This document shows positions 1 to 16,501 of a DNA stretch of 64,000 bases, piece by piece; the first letter of the stretch is position 1, and every line of letters begins with the position of its first letter. The stretch covers positions 106,041,767 to 106,105,766 of the forward strand of contig NC_089496.1 in the NCBI RefSeq assembly GCF_036850765.1. The letters are read 5' to 3'. Source of the stretch: Saccopteryx bilineata. Lineage: Eukaryota > Chordata > Mammalia > Chiroptera > Emballonuridae. A program made the position numbers and the translations under genes. The notes under the pieces are model-generated. The model had not been told where the DNA came from and searched no databases. It worked only from the letters and a program-made list of their open reading frames with translations.

Positions 1-2474
<2,474 letters not shown>

Positions 2475-5044
2475 TTAGAAAGGAAGAAAAGCAGGGACTG
2501 GCCAAACTCACAACTTTAAGACCCAAAGCACTGATTCCAACTCCTCTGCCTCCCCCCCCCCCCCAACACGGGACTAAATTTCATCCAAACATGTTCCTAA
2601 GACCAGGCTTTCCAACGTTTGTACACAGTGCCTGATCAAAGCATAAGTCTTCTCTCTGTCCTAATTCCCCAGGACAGTCACTTGAGGACTAGAAACAGCC
2701 CCCACAGGCCTCATTTCTGCCTCGGTATCACCTGTCCCAGGGCTTCGGAAAAGCAATCTCCCTGAGACCAGCTCAGATCATGAATCAATGTCGTGCTTAG
2801 GAAATTCCATAAAAACTTTTGGACAGTCGGGTGAAAATCGACTGCCTCTTGTCAACTTCAGTGTCAGAAGCTAGTGGCTGGATGGAACAGGTGGGACGAA
2901 GAGTCGAGGGAAAGAAAAATACATCCGTATCCACCCTCCCCGAGGAAAGCTCTTCTCCCACCTGGCGGCGGGCGGGCCCTCACTGCGGTCACTCATTGGC
3001 CCTCAGCCATGTCAGTCTGCGTCTGATAAAAATGGTCATTTCTTAAATATCACCTTGCCCGTGCTGGTTCCTATGAAAGATAAAGCACGTGCAGAGCCCG
3101 CTGAGGGCCACCTCTGGGGATTCCTACAGACTCTGTCTGGTCCAATCCTGGGCTGTCTTGAAGACCACCCGACTGTAACCATGAACAAGACTGGCCGAAG
3201 AGAGTTGGAATATAGAGTCAAACATGACCCATCAGCACAGCTCACCCGCGGGACTGCCCGGGTCAACCATCCTCCCCAGCTGAGTTTACCAACACCCTGC
3301 ACAGCAAGGAGCAGAGGCTGAGCCAGATGATCAAACTGATGATGAACTTCCACAAGGTGGAGCCTGGCCCCCCCACAGCACCTGGGCTCCCTGGGGGACA
3401 TACCATTCGGGAAACCTGGACTCTCTCCCTCGTAGACCCAGACTGCCCTTAATTGGAAGCCCAAGATGACCAAGAATATAAGGGGAGGTATGAGGGTAAG
3501 GATCATTCTACAAATAGTACATTGGTGTCCGTATTAAAAACAAAAAGGCAATTTTTAATGCAGAATTTCTATTATCTTTAAAAACGTACGTGCGTACATT
3601 TCTGAGCCTTCTGAGAAGTCCTTTGGAAGAGAGAGCTAGTCCTAAATTTTATGATGCAGAGAGTATGAGCAATATTTACTTGCTCTGAGCATGGTAAAAA
3701 AAAAAAAAAGAAACTGAGGAATCATTCATTTTGGAGCTAAGAAAGGCCTCATGGATAGGTCAAGCTTCAGGAGGCTTAGGCCGCACATCCAAGTATCCGA
3801 GCAGCACAGACAAATGGCCAAAGCAAGGAGCAAAAAGTGAAAAAGAAACATGGGAACTCTTGTGGAATCTATCCCTAGTCCCCTCTAATGACATGGGGTG
3901 ACTAGGCAGGGACCCTACCCTGGCCAAAAAGGCAATGGCTTCAAAGACCCCTGCACAGACCTACGTGGGCCCCAACCTCATGGCAGGATGCCGACCTCAG
4001 CAGCAGGGCCCCTCCGTGACCGCCACCAAGATCTCCAGCCTCCGTCAGCCACACAGACAGCGAGCGCTCCCTCCACAGAGAAGAGCCCAGAAAGGTGTAG
4101 CAATGAGTTTGGCCTCAAGATACTTCCCCAACTCCTAATGCTCTGTGTGTCTGGGCCATGTGCCGTGGATGCAAAAGGAGGCTGGTGTTTTCAAAAACCA
4201 AAAAGTCTTCTAGAAGGTTCTCCCACACGAAGAAACCAAAATCCCCGCTCTATGCTTTGGGAACTTGTGCTTGACGACCACAGGCAAGAAGTAAAAGTCT
4301 GCCCCGCAGGGAACGAGACAGCACAGGCCCCACAGGGTGGAGGTCCAGCCGGGACACCCTCTCCAGGGCCCGCAGGGCAGCCGGTCCGCACTGGACCCAC
4401 GGGCTCCCAGAACCGCACTGTCGGGCAGGGCACACCAGCTCAGTGGGGAGGAGGAGGAGCCTGTGGGGACACAGTTCTAGGTGAAGAGCAGTGTCCGGGG
4501 CTTGTTGACTTGTCCTTCAAAAACAAAGTCGCCACGCCCATCAGCAAGGCTCACGGACTCCGATGTGAGGAAGCAGCCTCCCTCAGGGAGGAGGGAGAAC
4601 ATGCGTGTAAGCATTTCTTTCAGGAAGGCTATATAAGACACTTACAGTTTTGGAGGAGAAAAAGTAGGCAGATGAGGGAGGGATCAGAATCTGTCCGTTT
4701 CAGAACTTTCTGAATTACCATTTAAACTTAAATTGTATTACCATGCATACATCTCTTTTATGTTTTTAAAAAGTAGCTTTGTAACAAATATATGTTTTGG
4801 AATAATAAGAATCTGAACTGAGGCATGCCTGGGGGGGGGGCAGGGGGAAACAGAGCACACGCTTAAAATATACTGACTTCTCAAATGAGTTAAAAATGAC
4901 GAGACCGTTGTTTTCGTCTCTTCCCTGTGTGCCACGTGGAGTGTTGTGGCATCTCTGTGTCTTTGCACGGGGCCCCCCAATGACAGTCCCCCAGCCCAAG
5001 CAGCCAACCCAGCTGCGGCCACAGAGCTGACTGGTGGGGTCCCC

Positions 5045-5185
5045 GTCTCAGTTCTGACGCTCGGTCACTGTGAGACCGCGAGGGAGTCTCCTAACCTTCC
5101 TTCACTCGGGATTCCTTATCTGTCCGCAGGAAAGCAGGATAGTTCTCCCCACAGTGTTGACTGTGAGGTTGCATAGCGGTCACAC
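5045..5185 (+). mobile_element. MIR-like fragment
   Basis: Forward order tcactgtgagaccgcgaggg, agtctcctaaccttccttca, ctcgggattccttatctgtc resembles the MIR core. Diverged, so the call is tentative. Confidence 0.45.
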
Positions 5186-8100
5186 CGTCCAGTGTTCAGT
5201 GCAGATCCTGGTTCCTGCGACGAGCTCAGTTTTCATATTCGCTCCCAAACCACCACCACTTTCCTTGGCCACTCTTTTAGAATCATTCGCTGCCCAGATT
5301 CAAGGGTGCCTATGATGGCACCTCCCTGTGAGGAACCTGGCACATCTAGAGCCTTGGGCTGTTCTATATAATTGAGATACTGTCACACCATGTGCCAGAA
5401 GGAAGACCTACCAATCTGACCCTCTGCTCACAGCCAGGAAGGGCTGGGGCTCCAGCAAACAACAGAGCAAACCCCAGAAATGAAGCATCTAGGAGTCAGA
5501 GGACAAGAGGACCTGGGGACAGTCCAGGACAGGAGAAAAGCTGGAGCCTCAGGATGTCCTAATGACAGATGCAGCTTGGAACCAGCTCACGTACAGAAGA
5601 GCTAAACACTGCATCATGAGTAAACTGCTCTGCGGCTCACCTACGAGCCAAAAGGATTCTTTGCCCACAGACCCCTGGCAAAAGTTCACGCACATACATC
5701 TCTTCCCCAAACAGAGGGTCCCAACAAGGTTTGCCCGTGAAAAGCTTTGGAAATGGGAAACCTTTCCAAACTTGGTCGCTGTCATTATCATTAAATATTT
5801 TAAATTGTGTTTATGAAAAAGATGACTTATGGCAACTTTATTCATGTTAAGTATAGAGGTTTAGATTCCATGGACCAATTTGGAAAATATTTCTGTTAAA
5901 GGAAAAAAAAAACACTAAGGGGGGAGGTAAGAAAATACCCAATGTATAAGAAACGACAGAATTCAATCGCTCTGTCTACAGAGGTATATCTTAATTTTAC
6001 CTCCATTCATTTTTACTATGCTCTTAAGACCCCCTCTGGGGCCGTAAAGCACAACTGGCTTTCTCTTCACTCCGCTTTACTCCAGGAGCGAGCGCGTGTC
6101 CAAGCTCGGCAGGACCTCTCACAGAAGGGTCTTCCCCTGGTTCAGACGGATGCCATGTTTCACCAGAGCCTCTTCCCTCCCACCCAGGCCCCTGAGGAAT
6201 CCCCAAATCCTTCAGCACTATCCGACTAATGCTTTTTTCTTTTTCTTTTTTTTTTTTTGCGGGGAGAGGGGAGCAGCACAAATCATCATCTTCGCCATCA
6301 GATCCCGTTTTTTTTTCAATTCCAAGGTTTCCTGTTTATCTCGTTTAAAAATATTCCATTGATGGTGACAATTACATAATTGATCAACAACAAACCCCAA
6401 CACGCTAGCAGACTGTCTTCCACTCACAAGCCCTGCCAGCGCTTTCTCGCACAGATTCTCGCAGTCTCGGTCCAGTCCGCTCACAATCAGAATCTCTCTG
6501 TACCATGTGCCGTATTTCAGGCTTCTTGCTCAGTGTGCTTTCTGTGTGTTTCCACCGAACATGTGAGAGATTAAGCACGGAACTGGGGTTTCCCCCATTT
6601 TTCTTTTTAAAGGGCCCCCAAGAAACTGTGTTATCTCTCTATACGTACTAGATTAGAATGCCCAACCAGAGGGGACCTCTCAGAAAACAGGGTGGGTAGT
6701 CAAAGATGCCAGGGCAAGAGATGGTATTTGTGGATTTATTCCTGAGGCCTGACAAACACCCTCAAACCACAGACAGCCAGAGAAACCCTTGGACTCGGGC
6801 TGGGAATCCACGTCCCCAAACCAGAACACCAGGCTCTGGAGTTAACATACCATCTCCATAAGCCCCGCCCATCACTTCCCTCCAGCCATACAAAACGCTC
6901 TCACCACCTGGAGGTGACTGAGAGCAAGGTAAACCTATCAGAGCAATGGCTCACCAGTCCCAGACGGACTAGTTCTTAGAAGATCACATCAGCCAAACTC
7001 CAGGTCAGATCTCAGTCAAGGTCCTTCCAAGGCTGAAAGGCAAGAACGGCTGAACAGGGGCCGGGGAGGGCAAGGCGCCCACACAAGAGGGCAGATTTCC
7101 AGTTAAGCCATCCATGACCACTCTAATGACCTGAATGTTTTCTGGAACCCGTGAGCGTCCATGAGACCGTTTGACCAAATTACGGAAAATGCTCTGAGAT
7201 CATGACGTTTAGCTGCTCGGGTGTAAATGAGCTCCTACAAGTGGAACTGCCCTTCACGGAGCTTGGTGTATGTTTCATAGCCATTAATACACAACCCCAA
7301 GAACTGGCTCTTGCATCACACACTCCACCAACCCCCCTCCACCTGGGTCCTGTCCATGATGCCCTTGGGGACGTGCCACCGGCCTCAAAGATTTTGTTAT
7401 AAAACGTGGCCTTGATCGTCCTTGATTTTTCTCTGGCTTGCAATCTACTAGATGAGTAACCAAAAGGAGAAACCAAAGTCTGAGGGGAAAAAACACTGCA
7501 GCTCCCTCTGAAAAGACAATGCACTGCACCCACGGGTGTCTCGTCACCCAGGAGGTGGGGACAGCTAAATCTCTATCGGGCCCTATGGAAACCTCTGACT
7601 CAGAGAAAGAATCTGATGTTGCCACTGAAAAGCCGATGCTATGAACCCAGGCAACACCACATGCCTCCTGAACAAATATCTTCAGTGCCCTTTGCACCAT
7701 TCTCCCCCCGCCCCTAACTGATTTGTGCAAAACATGGAAAGGGAAGCCCTCTCTTCCACTCATGCATGTGCAGAGCCTGCTGTACCACAGCCACACTGCC
7801 CACTCGCGGCACTGCAGACCCGCACCAGCGCCAGCAGCTCACAAGGATGCCCCGCCCTGCGCTGGCTCTCGCGGGGTCCCTTCTACACACTGTGGGGCAA
7901 AAAAGTGGGAGGGGAGGAGCAGGGGCTGGCACGGTGTCTGAGCCCCAGCACAGCAGGTGGGGTCTGGCAGGCAGACCACGTGCCACCCGCCTCCCCACCA
8001 AAAAAGAAATTGTTTCTTTCTCCAAATACCAAAGCCCATCAAAAGGCTCAAAAACCAAACAAACAAAAAACACACCAAAAAAAACAAAAACACCTCATGG

Positions 8101-9221
8101 TTACTGGGAAATGAGCACAAGGAAGTTCTTCTTCCGGACAGGAGAAAAAGACTTTTGACAAAAAAGTTAACCGAAACGTCTATCATGTACCATAAGACCA
8201 GTACAGATTAGTAATGTCAAGAAGGACAAACTCACCATAGGATCAAGAAAGAAAGAAAAAAGAAAAAACACCTCTTGTTCTAAAAACAATAACTGAGTTG
8301 AGTGAAATGCGGTCTGATGGGGGGGGGGGGGTAAGGGGTGGGGCCCAGAAGATAAAACTGAGTCCGTGGGGATCACAGGGAGCAAGTGCTACCCATACAG
8401 TGGAGAAGGTTGGGCAATGCTGGGCAATGCGGCAAAAAACATGGCCTCCAGCGTAACTGCCTAGGGCCAAGCCATCCTCACGGCATCTGATTACAGGCTC
8501 ACCTGCCGCCAGGTGAAGGCATGCTTGGCATCCCTGTGGTATTTGCTCTTTCATCAACATATCTGCCGGCCTTTCTGGGGATTTCATTCCGGCTACAGTC
8601 CACTAACCCTCTTTTACCCAGGTACCTGATAAGCATCTCCCCTTCCACCAAAGGGACCGGGCTCAGGGACCAAGTGCTCTTTGTGAAGAATCCCACATCC
8701 CGTTTTAACATCTAGGAGGAGCTGAAGAAATGTCAACAGTCCCCCCAAATAAATTAATCTCCTAGATTAATTAATCTCCCAGTGGAATGTGCCCACTTCC
8801 CTCTGCTTTCCTTACACGAACTGACCCTACTGAACCACAGGCGATCATATTTCAAATGAACCCTCCGTCCCCTAACCTCGGAGCCACTGGCAAAGGTGGC
8901 AGACCATGTCTTTCATGGATGGAGGGGAGACCAAGCACTCGGAAAATTATGATGGAAAAAGGAAGGAGGGAGGGAGAAAGCAGGAGGAGGAATCCTAAAG
9001 TTCCTTTGGGTGTGGGAAAAGTGACCAACTTAGGCGGAGACAGTCAAGAAAGACCAGTCCCGAGCCGGCCAGAAATAAAAACTGTGGCTAGGATTGAGTC
9101 AAGGGGATTTTAAGGGCACCTGCCTCTTTTATGTTAAGTAAAAAGAAGAACATTGTAACAGCTGCAGGGGAAAAAAGTTGATAAATTAATTATGGGACCA
9201 TGTCTGGCTAACACCAAATTA

Positions 9222-9415
9222 CAGGCAGTCCCCAGGTTATGAATGAGCTAGGTTCTGTAGACTTGAAATGTTTATTTATTTATATAGGCACAGAAAGGTA
9301 AAAATATATACTGCATTAAGACAAGCATCTGTCTAAGTTGCATTTCATAGGCAAATGTACCTGTTCCAACTTATATACAAACTCAACTTAAGAACAAACC
9401 TCAGAACCTCTGCCT
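9222..9415. mobile_element. Mariner-type MITE remnant
   Basis: The left end reads CAGGCAGTCCCCAGGTTATG then AATGAGCTAGGTTCTGTAG. The right part contains the reverse-type motif caacttaagaacaaacctc. This layout matches ancient TcMar nonautonomous elements of placental mammals. The exact family is not named. Confidence 0.6.
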
Positions 9416-10002
9416 GGATCGGTTTCCTCCAGAAAGCATTTTTCCCTATTAGAAAAAAAATAATAATAATAGAAATGGGAATACAACTCCTTTTTCTGCT
9501 TCCTAAGGCCAAGTTCTGATGAGGATGGCTGTAAGAATGGCCCAGAGATAAACAGAAAGGAGAGGGAGGGGAAGGGGCAGCTAGACCACCTGAAGGTCCC
9601 TGGACATGTTAAGAGTCATTTCAGGATTGAACTCTCCCCAAGTCCAGGTAAGTGGCCCCATCATTGCTTTCTGGCTTCAAGAATGATAGTGGTGTCATTT
9701 TTTAAATAACCACAGCATTCGTGGGGCAAGGGTGTCCCAGTAGAGACCTTTTTCCCTCGCTCCTAGAACAATTTCAGCATTTGCCCGTACCTGACGTCCA
9801 CTCCAAACGCTATCCTCAGAGTCCATGAACGGAAACCTGCATAAAGCATGGCTTCAAAGAAGTCAACAAGGAGCTGGGTTGAGAACAGCCAGATCGGTGC
9901 CAAAACTGCTGCTGACCATCTGGCTCCTAATCCTTCCACCACCTCGTCCAGAAAATGTCATGGCCGCCTTCAGTCCCAGGAGGGGCAGGGCTGGGATGAA
10001 CC

Positions 10003-10145
10003 CAGAGTTTCTCAAAGTCCATTTCAGAATCCCCTGAGGTCTTGCTTAAAATGCAGATTTCTGGGCCCATTCAAGACCTCTGAGGGCTGAGACTAAGGAC
10101 CCTGCAATTTTAACAAGCACCTGTAAACTCTACTACAATACACCC
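10003..10145 (+). mobile_element. MER5A-like hAT-Charlie fragment
   Basis: Diagnostic phrases are gtttctcaaagtccatttca, gaatcccctgaggtcttgct, taaaatgcagatttctgggc and caattttaacaagcacctg. The copy is old and diverged, and truncated at its 3' end. Confidence 0.7.
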
Positions 10146-10640
10146 CAAATTAGAGCCATTGTGTTAGCCATTTTACTTGCTGTTTTTTTTTTAAAAAATA
10201 CCTTTATTGGAACCAAGTTCCAAACAGTTCTGTAAACACTTTGCGTTCACATCTGTCTCCCCCTCCCACCCTCGTGAGCAGAGAGAACAGAGACAACCAT
10301 TCCTTCCTGTCCCACGTGGCTCAGCTGGGTGGGGCTTCGGCTTAAGGCAGAGGTGCAGGCTCTAGCTCCCTCCATCTCCCCCCTCCCCGAAAGCAAAATT
10401 AAACCAATCAGCAGGCACGCAAAAGCAAAAGGAAACCGTGAAAGCCCAAGCATGAGGTTAACAACAACCTGTTGCCTATTCAATACAGCAATCACTCACG
10501 CACCAAACCCTCGGCCATGCTTGTGAATGACTTAACAAAAATATAACACATGCATACAATTAATTCTATTTTAAGAATCAGAGCCGTTGAGCCAAAATTC
10601 AGTTTGGAAAGACATCATGGGTACAGGTTTCTGACCTTGA

Positions 10641-10688
10641 TTTCAAATAAATAAATAAATAAGTAAGTAAATAAGTAAATAAATAAAT
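10641..10688. repeat. (AAAT)n/(AAGT)n microsatellite
   Basis: Tetranucleotide repeats of aaat with aagt variants over about 45 bp. Confidence 0.9.
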
Positions 10689-10744
10689 CCAAGAGAACTA
10701 CAGTCCCTCCCTTTCCAACTAGTGGCATAAGCCTATCTCAAAAA

Positions 10745-10755
10745 GGAAGGGAGGA

Positions 10756-10799
<44 letters not shown>

Positions 10800-10912
10800 A
10801 GGAGGGAGGGAGGGAGGGAGGGAGGGAGGGAGGAAGGGAGGGAGGGAGGGAGGGAGGGAGGGAGGGAGGAAGAGAGGGAAGGAGAGAGGGGGGAAGGAGG
10901 AAGGGAGGAGGC
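10745..10912. repeat. Purine tract: (GA)n then (GGGA)n
   Basis: An uninterrupted purine strand of about 165 bp contains (GA)n at 10761-10790 and (GGGA)n with ggaa variants after 10800. On the FGFR2 transcript this is a long pyrimidine tract. It may form triplex DNA and is likely length-variable. Confidence 0.9.
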
Positions 10913-11264
10913 ATTAGCTCACAAGGAACAAAAGTAGCTTATGCTTCAAAGAGACCGCGACTCTTCAGTCTCATCACACGCACAAGGGCCTGCCTCCCCG
11001 CGTTATTTCCAGTCCTGCTGATTAGCTCTCTGAGTCTCACACCCTCGTGCTCTCTTGCCCTGGGAACTTGACTCGGTTGACCCCACTGACGCATCAGGGA
11101 TTGACTCTCCGAGCCCCAAACACTAATGAGAGGGCCGCAGGAAGGCACGCTAGAACTGTTCGCACCTGGACGCTCCCAGGTGCAGGGGGCACCCAAGCAG
11201 AGGGAAAGACCGGAGAGCTGGCTGGGGCATGGGGGAGGGGTCAATTTCTTCAAACTCTTTATCT

Positions 11265-11280
11265 ACTTTCTGTTACCTGT
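11265..11280 (-). promoter_or_regulatory. Tandem GT/GA 5' splice sites controlling Val-Thr inclusion
   Basis: Transcript reads ACAG, GTAACA, GAAAGT. A splice after CAG uses a normal GT donor. A splice six bases later uses a non-canonical GA donor and includes the Val-Thr codons. Conserved use of a GA 5' splice site in FGFR1, 2 and 3 is established (Twigg et al. 1998). VT is needed for strong FRS2 binding, so the choice tunes MAPK output. Confidence 0.85.
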
Positions 11281-11473
11281 CTCCGCAAAGGGATGCGCTT
11301 GGTGAGCTTGTGCACAGCCGGCTGGCTGCTGAAGTCTGGCTTCTTGGTCGTGGTCTTCATCCGGCACACGATGACCGTCACCACCATACAGGCGATTAAG
11401 AAGACCCCTATGCAGTAAATGGCTATCTCCAGGTAGTCTGGGGAAGCTGTGAGCTCCTTTTCTCTCACAGGGG
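11271..11473 (-). CDS. FGFR2: FGFR2 exon 10: transmembrane segment and FRS2-binding juxtamembrane
   Basis: The exon is 203 nt, or 197 nt if the upstream donor is used. It encodes [19 protein letters not shown], the membrane helix (roughly [17 protein letters not shown]) with a following CRMK stop-transfer motif, then [20 protein letters not shown] and RRQ(VT). The cytoplasmic part is the docking site for the FRS2 PTB domain. The 3' end has two tandem donors six bases apart: CAG then gtaaca gives the form without Val-Thr, and GTAACA then gaaagt gives the form with it. The acceptor is catccag before CCCC. The extracellular stub differs from human as I recall it (APVREKEL for APGREKEI), and Thr replaces Asn after CRMK. 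Confidence 0.98.
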
Positions 11474-13702
<2,229 letters not shown>

Positions 13703-13879
13703 CTAGAAAACAAGGGAAGCAAGAGAAGAAGAGGCTGGACGACACACAGGAATGACTGCGGAGGGGGCCGTGGAGCCGCGAGGCTCCGCACCCCGGGGCT
13801 CCGGCGGGTGCTGGCCGCGGGGAGGTTCCGACTGCAGCCCGTCCACAAAGCCCACAACCGAGAGACACTGAGCGACACG

Positions 13880-13940
13880 GAGCAGCTCACCTGTGCAGGC
13901 CCATCACCACACCGCCTCACCACCTAGAGATGCATGCAAA
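13880..13940 (-). promoter_or_regulatory. GGU-repeat and UGCAUG block upstream of IIIc (ISE/ISS-3-like)
   Basis: About 180-240 nt upstream of IIIc the transcript reads GCAUGCAU followed closely by GGUGGUGAGGCGGUGUGGUG. UGCAUG is the RBFOX site, and UGG/GGU repeats are the preferred ESRP1/2 motif. In rodent and human FGFR2 the ISE/ISS-3 element in this intron is bound by ESRPs, activating IIIb and repressing IIIc in epithelia. Identity with ISE/ISS-3 is inferred from place and motifs. Confidence 0.7.
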
Positions 13941-14914
13941 GGAAACACATGGAAAAATTGACCCACAGAGAGCCGGTCTCTTTGGCCATGGCTCGGCTCG
14001 GCTTGGCTTTGGATTTAGGGTAGTTTTCCTAAAGTGGAGCACCCGGAAAGTCCAAGTCAGGTTCTGGTTCTGTGGGCTGCAGACTCCCACCATGAGCAAA
14101 GGATGGTTCTGCCTCAATTATCGTGTTGTGAAAGAAAACTCGGCAGGGAAGTCCGAGCAGACCTCCTGTCACACCCTTCTGACCCCGTGGGAATCCGCCA
14201 GAGCGGAGGCTCGCCCTGGTTACTGGGCCCTGGTTAGTTTCCCTCCTGCGTAACCACCTTGACTAACGTCGCATTGAAACAGAATAGAGTGAAGCTCAAT
14301 CTTGATCGCAGAGGAACTGCGCTTCCCCCCATTGTTTTATTTATTTATTTTTAAATATAAACATTTGAATGTGAGTCATGACAAACTAAAAAAGTCAACC
14401 AGCTGCCTTCAACAGCTTCCAACCGTACATTCATGAGGCAGACTACCCCCAGGTTTGGGAGAGCAAGGTCAAGGGCAGCATCTCATAAGCACCAGTTATA
14501 CAAACCAGAGGAATGATGGCTTGTCGGACCAACTACACCGTGCCAATTCTTTCTCTAACCGTCGGGGGCAGAAGGAGATAGGGGTTCTGCTGATATGCAA
14601 TGCTGCGAATTCAACAGGCATCGCCGGTGTGCGTTCACCATGGCGTCTATGTGCAGTGATGATGGGAACTGTGCAGCCCAAACCAGACAAACCAGAAGGA
14701 ATGACTTAAAACCTGGGTGGGGTGGAGGGTAATCTTTAGAAGAAATCAGAGCAAGCAGTTTGAACATTGTGGGCATTTTTCCATGGCTGCTGGTATCGTA
14801 CCAGCCACATCACCAGAGAGAGATGATTATGAATATACCGAGGCCACAGAGTTATCCTACAAGCTGCCTGCAGTCTCCCAAAGCACCAGTCCTTTCAGCT
14901 TCTATATTCAGCCT

Positions 14915-14969
14915 TCTTAAAAAAAAATAAAACAAAAAACCAACAACAACAACCAAAAAACAAAAACGT
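14915..14969 (-). promoter_or_regulatory. U-rich intronic splicing activator after IIIb (IAS1-like)
   Basis: In the transcript the sequence 7 to 61 nt after the IIIb exon is almost pure U and G: runs of 5 to 9 U with UUG repeats (plus-strand complement is A and C rich). In human and rat FGFR2 a U-rich element, IAS1, lies at the same place and recruits TIA-1 to help U1 snRNP on the weak donor. Position and composition match; protein binding is inferred. Confidence 0.75.
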
Positions 14970-14975
14970 TGTTAC

Positions 14976-15123
14976 CTTGCTGTTTGGGCAGGACAGTGAG
15001 CCAGGCAGACTGGTTGGCCTGCCCTATATAATTGGAGACCTTACATATATACTCCCCAGCGTCCGCCTCAGTCACATTGAACAGAGCCAGCACTTCTGCA
15101 TTGGAACTATTTATCCCCGAGTG
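14976..15123 (-). CDS. FGFR2: FGFR2 exon 8: Ig-III second half, epithelial form IIIb
   Basis: This 148-nt exon encodes [20 protein letters not shown], then [22 protein letters not shown], and ends LPKQQ plus one base. These residues are diagnostic for the IIIb (KGFR) isoform, which binds FGF7 and FGF10 and is used in epithelia. It carries the second Ig-III cysteine (EYICKV) and sequons NSS, NVT and NQS. The acceptor is ttccag before CACTC, and the donor is gtaaca, an unusually weak donor that relies on the U-rich element directly downstream. It is mutually exclusive with the IIIc exon 1.3 kb further on. The 148-nt IIIb and 145-nt IIIc exons differ by one codon, so either keeps the frame. Confidence 0.99.

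Positions 15124-16501
<1,378 letters not shown>

Larger units (their letters stand above)
13703..14975 (-). other. FGFR2: Intron 8, between IIIb and IIIc
   Basis: This 1273-nt intron is the control intron of the IIIb/IIIc switch. It contains the U-rich element after IIIb, a block with GGU repeats and a UGCAUG motif, a GC-rich hairpin-prone block at about 13760-13850, and a strong pyrimidine tract before IIIc (13703-13738, with UCUUCUUCUCUUG and a terminal tctag). It has no recognisable transposon. Confidence 0.85.

Noticed and set aside
3898..4713. Open frame of 271 codons on the plus strand
   Set aside because: Low-complexity, no recognisable domain or signal, opposite strand inside an FGFR2 intron, no promoter or splice context. 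Length is plausible by chance in GC-rich sequence.
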